Positions 1-5,085 of a DNA stretch of 5,161 nucleotides are shown in pieces (position 1 is the stretch's first letter; every line of letters begins with the position of its first letter). A program made the translations under genes and the position numbers. The notes under the pieces are model-generated. The model was not told the DNA's origin. It was given only the letters and a program-made list of their open reading frames with translations, and did not search any database. Source of the DNA: Gammaproteobacteria bacterium (GTDB lineage Bacteria > Pseudomonadota > Gammaproteobacteria > UBA9214); NCBI GenBank assembly GCA_020027635.1, contig JAHKKL010000155.1, positions 1-5,161 of the forward strand, given 5' to 3'.

Positions 1-710
1 ATAAGTGGTTTTATAGCCGATAAAATACGTCTGAATAGCAGTTTGTTTGATACTTCCTCGCTGTAAAGGAGTTGTTTCATATGCATGCGTTGTGTCGGCA
101 TGCGGAAGCAGGCAGGACAGTTGTCACCGATTAACGGCAGCCCCATGGTGTGAGCAAAAGCGCGTGTCTGACGTTCCCGGACATAAACCAGCGGCCGAAT
201 TACCCGCAGATCCCCGGCATCAATCAGGTAATGGGCTTTCATCGTGCGAAGCTGGCCGGCATGGAATGCCGACATTAGAAAGCTTTCCGCCAGATCATCG
301 AGGTGCTGTGCCAGTGCCACTACATTGTACCGTTCACGTCGCGCAACGGCATACATGACCCCGCGTTTCATGCGCGCACACCAGCTGCAATAGGAATCTT
401 TACGCATATGCTGCTTGGCACGTTCCATCAGAGGCTGCTGTTCGTAGAAATAGGGCACGGACAGGGAGTCGATATAGGGACGCAGTGGGCTTGGATCAAA
501 ACCTTCCACCTGGGGGTCAACCGTGATAACGCCCAACTCAAACGCCACCGGGGAATATTTCTGCAGGTGCAGCAGGATGTGCAGCAAGGACAGTGAATCC
601 TTGCCGCCGGACACGCCGAGCAGGATACGGTCGCCGCTGCGTATCATGTCGAAATCACCGATGGCACGACCGATAGGGCGCATGAGGGACTTGGGAGGGC
701 GGGTTATCAT
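1..710 (-). CDS. TtcA-family PP-loop tRNA thiolation protein, 3' end cut by the window edge
   Basis: This is probably an ATP-dependent tRNA sulfurtransferase of the TtcA family. Canonical TtcA is a cytoplasmic enzyme that makes 2-thiocytidine at position 32 of some tRNAs, using ATP adenylation and an iron-sulfur cluster. The reverse strand reads open for 236 codons from ATG 710 to the edge. Seen: PP-loop SGGKDS (residues 34-39), first cysteine pair CSWC (C108, C111), an AQHLDD motif (134-139) where E. coli TtcA has GHHRDD, the stretch RVIRPLVYVRE (169-179), and second cysteine pair CPAC (C198, C201). An in-frame TAG at 722-720 rules out a longer N-terminus. That makes the protein start about 30 residues later than E. 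coli TtcA (311 aa), as I recall that sequence. Only a few C-terminal residues appear to be missing. No strong ribosome binding site precedes the ATG; M10 is an alternative start. The gene is divergent from the rhodanese gene, a possible sulfur donor. Family membership is firm; the exact modified base is not, so I give no symbol. Confidence 0.88.
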   Translation of the reverse strand, partial: MITRPPKSLMRPIGRAIGDFDMIRSGDRILLGVSGGKDSLSLLHILLHLQKYSPVAFELGVITVDPQVEGFDPSPLRPYIDSLSVPYFYEQQPLMERAKQHMRKDSYCSWCARMKRGVMYAVARRERYNVVALAQHLDDLAESFLMSAFHAGQLRTMKAHYLIDAGDLRVIRPLVYVRERQTRAFAHTMGLPLIGDNCPACFRMPTQRMHMKQLLYSEEVSNKLLFRRILSAIKPL

Positions 711-739
711 ACCCGCACACTACCGAAGACCGGTAAAGG

Positions 740-784
740 TTGACAAGCGCTATGCGGGAAGAAGCAATCGACGATTGCTATTTT
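740..784 (+). promoter_or_regulatory. Possible promoter elements upstream of the rhodanese gene
   Basis: A perfect -35 hexamer TTGACA lies at 740-745, but the hexamer 17 bases further on (AGCAAT, 763-768) matches the -10 consensus only in its last three bases. A separate extended -10-like element lies at 776-784 (TG, one base, TATTTT) without a good -35 at the right distance. Either could serve the rhodanese gene, but the two are not spaced to work together. This is a weak call. Confidence 0.2.
763..779. promoter_or_regulatory. 17-bp perfect dyad, candidate operator in the divergent spacer
   Basis: AGCAATCGACGATTGCT is an 8+1+8 inverted repeat with no mismatch around a central A at 771. It lies in the 147-bp spacer between the divergent TtcA-family and rhodanese genes. 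Its right end overlaps an extended -10-like element (TG at 776-777, TATTTT at 779-784) that could drive the rhodanese gene. The symmetry suits a homodimeric regulator, but the same bases could form a 7-bp RNA hairpin with a three-base loop. No regulator gene is visible in the window, so any function is inferred. Confidence 0.4.
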
Positions 785-857
785 GTGCCTCTAGCGTGGA
801 AAATGGATTTTGGATGCAGTTCATGCCGGTTTTAGCCTTTGAAAAACAGGGGGGACG

Positions 858-1283
858 ATGACCACAAAGGTGAAGACGCTGATACCGGCACAGGCCTGGA
901 AATTGCTGGAGGACGAGCCCAGGGCTGTGTTAATCGATGTGCGCTCCAGTATGGAGTATCTGTTTGTCGGTCATCCCAGGGGCAGTGTGCATGTGGCGTG
1001 GATTGATGAACCGGAATGGGTTGTCAACCCGCATTTTGTAACCGAGGTACGCAAGGTCATGCTGGGTGGAATCGGGGTGGAGGAGCATGATCGCGATGCT
1101 CCAGTGTTGCTCATTTGCCGGAGCGGAAAGCGCTCGTTGGAAGCAGGCAAATCGTTGATAGAGAATGGTTTTAAGGAAGTATACAATATCGCTGAGGGGT
1201 TTGAGGGCGAGCTGGATGAACTGCACCATCGAAGCACCACCGGCGGCTGGCGATTTCATGGTCTGCCGTGGGAGCAATGCTGA
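858..1283 (+). CDS. Single-domain rhodanese-like sulfurtransferase
   Basis: This 141-aa protein is one rhodanese domain. Such proteins take sulfane sulfur as a cysteine persulfide and pass it to cyanide in vitro, or to thiol carriers in the cell. Seen: the N-terminal core strand AVLIDVRS (23-30), the entry motif GHPRGSVHVAW (38-48), and the active loop CRSGKRS with nucleophile C87 in the strand LLICRSG. The tail GWRFHGLPWEQC (130-141) resembles the ending of small proteobacterial rhodaneses. There is no signal peptide, so it should be cytoplasmic. The start ATG has a strong purine-rich site AGGGGGG (848-854) just upstream. It faces the TtcA-family gene and precedes a DsrE2 gene, so a role in sulfur relay is likely. 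Besides C87 the only other cysteine is the final residue, C141, which may be a second sulfur-handling thiol (inference). Confidence 0.93.
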   Translation: MTTKVKTLIPAQAWKLLEDEPRAVLIDVRSSMEYLFVGHPRGSVHVAWIDEPEWVVNPHFVTEVRKVMLGGIGVEEHDRDAPVLLICRSGKRSLEAGKSLIENGFKEVYNIAEGFEGELDELHHRSTTGGWRFHGLPWEQC

Positions 1284-1290
1284 TACCAAA

Positions 1291-1319
1291 TTGACCCGTA
1301 CAAAATAGAGGAATATAGT
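1291..1319 (+). promoter_or_regulatory. Probable sigma70 promoter for the DsrE2 gene
   Basis: TTGACC (1291-1296), a 17-base spacer and TATAGT (1314-1319) match the sigma70 consensus at five of six positions in each hexamer. It begins 8 bases after the rhodanese stop codon and points to the DsrE2 gene. Initiation near 1326 would give a leader of about 175 bases. A perfect TATAAT at 1348-1353 lacks a good -35 and may be a second -10 or simply AT-rich sequence. Confidence 0.6.
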
Positions 1320-1489
1320 AAAAAACTCATATAACCCAAGATAACGCTATAATTAAGGCTAATATCCACACGAGCATCACAGCTGCGCCAAACCAGAATT
1401 ACATGACGTTAACGGGTCGTAGCAACTACAGTTATTGTTGTGAATTCTAAAATCCGGAATGGTTGATCCGCTACGGAGATATGCAACTT

Positions 1490-1494
1490 AGGAG
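1490..1494 (+). promoter_or_regulatory. Ribosome binding site that fixes the DsrE2 start
   Basis: AGGAG sits seven bases upstream of ATG 1502. The two earlier in-frame starts (TTG 1463, ATG 1481) lie upstream of this site and have none as good, so 1502 is chosen and the frame before it is taken as untranslated leader. Confidence 0.75.
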
Positions 1495-1501
1495 AAAAAC
1501 G

Positions 1502-2116
1502 ATGTCAACGAGTGCTGATGAAATGCAAGGTAATGCGCAACTGGACGCGTGGTTGGATAAGAAGCTGGATGAGCTTCTACCCAAGAAGCTGGAAAAGATT
1601 GACGCGGCCAGGACGCCTTCGATGGCGATTATCGCAACCAAAGGCACGCTTGACTGGGCCTATCCTCCCTTCATTCTGGCATCCACTGCGGCTGCGCTTG
1701 GCTGGGAAGTTCAGATCTTCTTCACTTTTTATGGTCTGCTGCTGCTGAAAAAGGAAATACCCGCTCAGATCAGCCCGCTGGGTAACCCGGCCATGCCGAT
1801 GAAAATGCCATTTGGTCCGAAGTGGTTTCAGGATATCGAGTGGCCCATGCCGAACCTGATCATGGCGGGAATTCCCGGATTCGAGAAAGTGGCTACCGGA
1901 CTGATGAAGAAGACCTTCAAGAACAAGGGCGTGGCCAGCATCGAGGAACTGCGTGAATTGTGCCTCGAGGCGGAGGTCAAGATGGTGGCCTGCCAGATGA
2001 CTGTCGACGTTTTCGGGTTTGACAACAGTGAGTTCATACCCGAAGTGACCGATTATGTGGGTGCGACATCATTTTTGCCGGTCGCGCAGAAGTCCGACGT
2101 TTGTCTGTTTATCTGA
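1502..2116 (+). CDS. dsrE2: DsrE2-family (DsrE/DsrF-like) sulfur carrier protein
   Basis: This 204-aa protein belongs to the DsrE2 branch of the DsrE/DsrF/TusD fold. These proteins are encoded with rhodanese and TusA in sulfur-oxidising bacteria and archaea and take part in cytoplasmic persulfide or thiosulfate transfer. Seen: a charged, probably helical N-terminus (residues 1-36), a first strand SMAIIATKGTLDWAYPP (40-56), a hydrophobic stretch ending FFTFYGLLLLKK (73-84), a Met/Pro-rich segment (92-125), and the conserved cysteine region VKMVACQMTVDVFG (159-172) with candidate active C164. C154 lies ten residues earlier and C201 is the fourth residue from the end. The two hydrophobic stretches (52-67 and 70-82) fit core elements of the fold; membrane attachment is possible but not shown. 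The gene has its own promoter and terminator, so it is probably transcribed alone or by read-through from the rhodanese gene. No tusA lies beside it. Confidence 0.88.
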   Translation: MSTSADEMQGNAQLDAWLDKKLDELLPKKLEKIDAARTPSMAIIATKGTLDWAYPPFILASTAAALGWEVQIFFTFYGLLLLKKEIPAQISPLGNPAMPMKMPFGPKWFQDIEWPMPNLIMAGIPGFEKVATGLMKKTFKNKGVASIEELRELCLEAEVKMVACQMTVDVFGFDNSEFIPEVTDYVGATSFLPVAQKSDVCLFI

Positions 2117-2185
2117 TTGAAATCAGGTAGTGGCCGCAGCACCATTGCCTGGATGCCCGGACAGTCGGGTGTAATGCAACACACG

Positions 2186-2216
2186 GGGCGTGCTATTCGC
2201 ACGCCCTTTATTTTTT
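2186..2216 (+). terminator. Rho-independent terminator after the DsrE2 gene
   Basis: GGGCGTGC (2186-2193) pairs perfectly with GCACGCCC (2199-2206) across a five-base loop and is followed directly by TTTATTTTTT. The hairpin starts 69 bases after the DsrE2 stop codon and ends the sulfur block. It lies only about 30 bases before the pip start. Confidence 0.93.
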
Positions 2217-2247
2217 ATGTCGATCATGCTTTGTAGTCTTGCTGCGT

Positions 2248-3198
2248 ATGAACCGACTTTTCCCGCCAATCGAACCATTCCGCACGCATTCGGTCACCGT
2301 TTCCCAAGGACACCGCTTGTATGTGGAGGAATGCGGCCGCGTCGATGGTCTGCCGGTGGTGTTCGTGCATGGGGGGCCCGGAGCCGGTTGCGAAACCTAC
2401 CACCGCCAGTTCTTTAATCCCGAGATTTACCGCATCATCCTGTTCGACCAGCGGGGTTGCGGGCGCTCGCTTCCCCACGCTGAACTTGTCGGGAACAATA
2501 CCCAGGATCTGGTCATGGATATGGAAACGATCCGGATCATGCTGGGCATAGAACGCTGGATTGTTTTTGGCGGCTCCTGGGGGTCAACCCTGGGGCTGAT
2601 TTATGCCGAGACCCATCCATCGAGAGTGCTTGGCCTGATTCTTCGCGGTATCTTTTTGTGTCGTCCACGGGATATCAACTGGTTCTACCAGGAGGGCGCC
2701 TCCTGTCTACTCCCGGATTACTGGCAAGATTACCTGCAGCCGATCCCTGCCGCAGAACATGACCACCTGGTTGATGCCTATTATCGTCGCCTGACGGGCG
2801 ATGATGAGCTTGCGCGGATGGCGGCAGCCAAGGCCTGGTCCTTGTGGGAAGGGCGCGCGTCAACCTTGTTGCCCAGGGCTTCCGTGGTCGGGCATTTCAG
2901 CAATCCGTTTACCGCACTGAGCCTGGCGCGCATCGAATGTCATTATTTTATGCACTCCAGTTTCCTGGAGTCCGACCAGATTTTGCGGGACGCCGCGCGC
3001 CTGCATGGAATTCCAGGCGTCATCGTTCATGGTCGTTATGACCTGGTGTGTCCTGTAGAACAGGCCTGGGCCCTGCACAAGGTGTGGCCCCAGTCGCGCC
3101 TGCAGATTATCCCGGATGCCGGCCATTCCGCCACGGAGGAGGGAATCGTGGACGCTCTCGTCGCCGCGACCGGCCAGTTTGCGTTGCGTTTCGGATGA
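2248..3198 (+). CDS. pip: Proline iminopeptidase (peptidase family S33)
   Basis: This 316-aa alpha/beta hydrolase removes N-terminal proline from peptides (EC 3.4.11.5) and should be cytoplasmic, since it has no signal peptide. Seen: the family opening NRLFPPIEPF, oxyanion motif HGGPGAG (41-47), DQRGCGRS (67-74), nucleophile S110 in GGSWGS, acid D265 in GRYDLVCP, and base H293 in DAGHSA. Between S110 and D265 lies the helical cap region, including ARIECHYFMHSSFL (227-240) typical of Pip. Length is normal for the family. ATG 2248 is chosen because it gives the usual N-terminus; TTG 2239 would add three residues. Neither has a recognisable Shine-Dalgarno site. The stop overlaps the dtd start, so the two are probably co-translated. 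It could be another S33 aminopeptidase, but the motifs favour Pip strongly. Confidence 0.95.
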   Translation: MNRLFPPIEPFRTHSVTVSQGHRLYVEECGRVDGLPVVFVHGGPGAGCETYHRQFFNPEIYRIILFDQRGCGRSLPHAELVGNNTQDLVMDMETIRIMLGIERWIVFGGSWGSTLGLIYAETHPSRVLGLILRGIFLCRPRDINWFYQEGASCLLPDYWQDYLQPIPAAEHDHLVDAYYRRLTGDDELARMAAAKAWSLWEGRASTLLPRASVVGHFSNPFTALSLARIECHYFMHSSFLESDQILRDAARLHGIPGVIVHGRYDLVCPVEQAWALHKVWPQSRLQIIPDAGHSATEEGIVDALVAATGQFALRFG

Positions 3199-3644
3199 TA
3201 GGCTTGCTGCAGCGCGTGCAGTCGGCCAGCGTGACCGTTGAAAATGAGGTGATTGCCGTCATAGGCGCAGGGCTGCTGGTGCTGGTTGGCATACAGAAAG
3301 GTGATACTGAACGTGAAGTAACGCGTTTACTGGAGCGTGTGCTCGGGTATCGGGTTTTTCCCGATGCACAGGGCAGGATGAATCTCAGCCTCAGACAAAC
3401 CGGTGGCGGATTGTTGCTGGTACCGCAATTTACTCTTGCGGCGGATACGAAAAATGGCCTGCGCCCCAGTTTCTCACCGGCCGCGGAACCGGCGGAAGGC
3501 GAGAGATTGTTCGACTGTATGGTTGCCGGTGCCCGCAGGCAGCATGTGCCGATTGGTTACGGCCGTTTCGCAGCCGACATGCTGGTTACCCTCGTCAATG
3601 ACGGTCCGGCGACTTTCTGGCTGGAGGTTGGTCCGGGCTCATGA
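3195..3644 (+). CDS. dtd: D-aminoacyl-tRNA deacylase
   Basis: This 149-aa enzyme hydrolyses D-amino acids (and glycine mischarged on tRNA-Ala) from tRNA, keeping D-residues out of translation. It acts in the cytoplasm as a homodimer. Seen: the opening MIGLLQRVQSASVTVE, ERVLGYRVFPDAQGRMN (47-63), the active-site motif LVPQFTLAAD (75-84), GLRPSFS (88-94), GRFAADM (123-129), and the Gly-cisPro motif NDGPATFW (135-142). E. coli Dtd is 145 aa, so this is full length. The family motif is usually written SQFTL; here the first residue is proline (P77), while the threonine (T80) is kept. The ATG at 3195 overlaps the pip TGA as ATGA, which points to translational coupling. The frame is open well upstream but only this start fits the family. 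Confidence 0.96.
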   Translation: MIGLLQRVQSASVTVENEVIAVIGAGLLVLVGIQKGDTEREVTRLLERVLGYRVFPDAQGRMNLSLRQTGGGLLLVPQFTLAADTKNGLRPSFSPAAEPAEGERLFDCMVAGARRQHVPIGYGRFAADMLVTLVNDGPATFWLEVGPGS

Positions 3645-3649
3645 GCCCG
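3634..3649. repeat. 16-bp perfect palindrome across the dtd stop codon
   Basis: CGGGCTCATGAGCCCG is perfectly self-complementary and contains the dtd TGA (3642-3644). As RNA it could fold into a six-pair GC-rich stem with a CATG loop. No T-run follows, so it is not a standard intrinsic terminator. It could be an mRNA 3'-end structure or a protein-binding site for the downstream gap. Confidence 0.5.
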
Positions 3650-3688
3650 CATTCAGGTTACACTGGCGGCGCGATCAGACCATGACCC

Positions 3689-3716
3689 GAGAGGATTTGA
3701 TGCAAATGGTTCTCTC
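3689..3716 (+). other. Imperfect stem-loop in the leader of hisB
   Basis: An outer stem GAGAG (3689-3693) with CTCTC (3712-3716) encloses an inner stem ATTTG (3695-3699) with CAAAT (3703-3707). An asymmetric internal loop separates them and the apical loop is ATG. A run of five T begins at 3725, too far from the stem for a classic terminator. The 144-bp gap between dtd and hisB (3645-3788) otherwise shows only a weak -10-like TACGAT at 3733-3738 and no good -35. I find no histidine-rich leader peptide. Confidence 0.25.
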
Positions 3717-3788
3717 CAGTGCTGTTTTTAGCTACGATAACCTACAGGTAAAACTTTTCATGAAAATTGCAGGGTCGGGTTAGCATCC

Positions 3789-4382
3789 ATGTCGCAACGC
3801 GAGGCAGCAATCAGCCGGGAAACACTCGAGACACAAATCCGGGTGTTTGTGAACCTTGACGGTCAGGGTAAAGCCTCATTTGAAACCGGGTTGCCGTTTC
3901 TGGAGCACATGCTGGATCAGGTGGCGCGGCACGGGATGCTGGATATCGATATCAAGGCGACCGGCGATCTGCGCATTGATGCCCATCATACCGTCGAGGA
4001 TATCGGTATCACCTTCGGTCAGGCACTGGCGAAAGCACTGAGCGACAAACGCGGGATCCGGCGCTACGGACATGCCTATGTCCCACTGGATGAAGCCTTG
4101 TCGCGTGTAGTTATTGATTTTTCCGGCCGGCCGGGTTTGGAATATCACGTTGTATACCCGCGTGCGCGGGTAGGTGATTTTGATGTCGATCTTTTCCATG
4201 AGTTTTTCCAGGGTTTTGTTAACCATGCCCAGGTCACACTGCATGTGGACTGTCTCAGGGGTGACAACTCGCATCATATTGCCGAAACGATCTTCAAGGC
4301 ATTCGGACGTGCCATACGCATGGCGCTGGAAGCAGATCCCGCCATGGGCGGCATTCTTCCTTCAACTAAAGGGAGTCTTTGA
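3789..4382 (+). CDS. hisB: Imidazoleglycerol-phosphate dehydratase (monofunctional)
   Basis: This 197-aa enzyme dehydrates imidazoleglycerol phosphate to imidazoleacetol phosphate in histidine biosynthesis (EC 4.2.1.19). Family members form large cytoplasmic oligomers with paired Mn(II) sites. Seen: FLEHMLDQVARHGM (37-50, H40), the first family signature DAHHTVEDIGI (64-74; H66, H67, E70), PLDEALSR (99-106), LFHEFFQGF (135-143, H137), and the second signature GDNSHHIAE (158-166; H162, H163, E166), ending in PSTKGSL. All metal ligands appear to be present. The length matches the single-domain form; there is no N-terminal histidinol-phosphatase domain as in enteric HisB. ATG 3789 gives the usual N-terminus; its Shine-Dalgarno is weak (GGG at 3777-3779). 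hisH follows after 55 bases, so they are probably one operon. Confidence 0.97.
   Translation: MSQREAAISRETLETQIRVFVNLDGQGKASFETGLPFLEHMLDQVARHGMLDIDIKATGDLRIDAHHTVEDIGITFGQALAKALSDKRGIRRYGHAYVPLDEALSRVVIDFSGRPGLEYHVVYPRARVGDFDVDLFHEFFQGFVNHAQVTLHVDCLRGDNSHHIAETIFKAFGRAIRMALEADPAMGGILPSTKGSL
4155..4172. repeat. Strong inverted repeat inside hisB
   Basis: TACCCGCG (4155-4162) and CGCGGGTA (4165-4172) form a perfect eight-base inverted repeat around TG. It encodes the YPRARV segment of HisB (residues 123-128), so the bases are also under protein constraint. In mRNA it could form a stable GC-rich hairpin. A role is not shown. Confidence 0.4.
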
Positions 4383-4437
4383 GCATTCCTTATCCCTCAG
4401 GTGAACGACGCCTGCTTCGTTGCCTGCCTGTAAAACT

Positions 4438-5082
4438 ATGGCCTCCATTGCAATAATCGATTACGGCATGGGGAACCTGCACTCCATTGCCAAGGCGCTG
4501 GAACACGTCGCGGGCAAGGACCGCGTCGTGGTGAGCAGTCGCCGATCTGATATCCTCGCGGCAAATCGCGTGGTATTTCCGGGTGTGGGCGCGATACGTG
4601 ACTGCATGGCTGAACTGCATGCCTCAGGGCTCGATCAGGTGGTGCTGGAGGCGGCCCGGTCGAAACCGCTGCTGGGTGTGTGCCTTGGCATGCAGGCATT
4701 GCTCGATGCCAGTGAGGAGAATCAGGGCATCGCCTGTCTAGGGCTAATACCGGGACGAGTTGCCCGATTCGCGCTGTACCTGAAGGCGGATGATGGGGGG
4801 CGGCTCAAGATTCCCCACATGGGTTGGAACCAGGTCATGCAAAGACGGGCACATCCCTTGTGGCGGAACATACCCGATGGCAGCCGTTTTTACTTTGTCC
4901 ACAGTTACTATGCGATACCGGTGGAGGATACCGCCGTTGCTGCGACCACACCCTACGGAATCGACTTTGCATCGGTGATTACGCATGACAATGTATTTGC
5001 CGTGCAGTTCCACCCGGAGAAAAGCCAACATGCCGGGTTGGGTCTGTTATCCAATTTTGTCAGTTGGGATGGAGAATCTTGA
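4438..5082 (+). CDS. hisH: Imidazole glycerol phosphate synthase, glutaminase subunit HisH
   Basis: This 214-aa class I glutamine amidotransferase releases ammonia from glutamine and channels it to HisF, which makes imidazoleglycerol phosphate and AICAR from PRFAR. Seen: the opening IAIIDYGMGNLHS (4-16), oxyanion strand FPGVGA (47-52), nucleophile C82 in GVCLGMQ, PHMGWN (126-131), YFVHSYYA (152-159), and the His/Glu pair H192 and E194 in QFHPEKS. The triad is complete. ATG 4438 gives the family N-terminus; TTG 4420 would add six residues without homology. The ribosome binding site is weak, and the 55 bases after hisB contain a repeated GCCTGC but no clear regulatory site. hisA begins three bases after the stop codon, as expected for one his operon. 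Confidence 0.97.
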   Translation: MASIAIIDYGMGNLHSIAKALEHVAGKDRVVVSSRRSDILAANRVVFPGVGAIRDCMAELHASGLDQVVLEAARSKPLLGVCLGMQALLDASEENQGIACLGLIPGRVARFALYLKADDGGRLKIPHMGWNQVMQRRAHPLWRNIPDGSRFYFVHSYYAIPVEDTAVAATTPYGIDFASVITHDNVFAVQFHPEKSQHAGLGLLSNFVSWDGES

Positions 5083-5085
5083 ACC

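Noticed and set aside
47..596. Two further forward reading frames opposite the left-hand gene
   Set aside because: Both are antisense to the TtcA-family coding sequence, whose motifs on the reverse strand are unambiguous; the products look non-natural and lack ribosome binding sites.
523..861. Forward reading frame of 112 codons whose end overlaps the rhodanese start as ATGA, resembling a coupled upstream gene
   Set aside because: Most of it lies antisense to the well-supported TtcA-family gene, its product resembles no family I know, and the ATGA overlap is explained by the rhodanese start itself.
2113..2126. CTGATT-GA-AATCAG inverted repeat over the DsrE2 stop codon, considered as a terminator
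   Set aside because: The stem is AT-rich with no usable loop or T-run, and a far better terminator lies at 2186-2216.
2954..2971. ACTCCAG-TTTC-CTGGAGT hairpin inside pip
   Set aside because: A seven-pair stem with a short loop is expected about once in several kilobases by chance, and it lies in conserved coding sequence.
3682..3783. A 33-codon frame (starting MTREDLMQM) directly before hisB, considered as a leader peptide or small protein
   Set aside because: It has no Shine-Dalgarno site and no histidine run, and it is the tail of a frame that runs out of dtd in a shadow frame, so coding is not supported.
3942..3953. GATATCGATATC palindrome inside hisB
   Set aside because: It follows directly from codons for Asp-Ile-Asp-Ile and needs no further explanation.
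4383..4437. Possible small gene between hisB and hisH starting at GTG 4401
   Set aside because: It stops after ten codons at TAA 4431-4433 and has no recognisable ribosome binding site.
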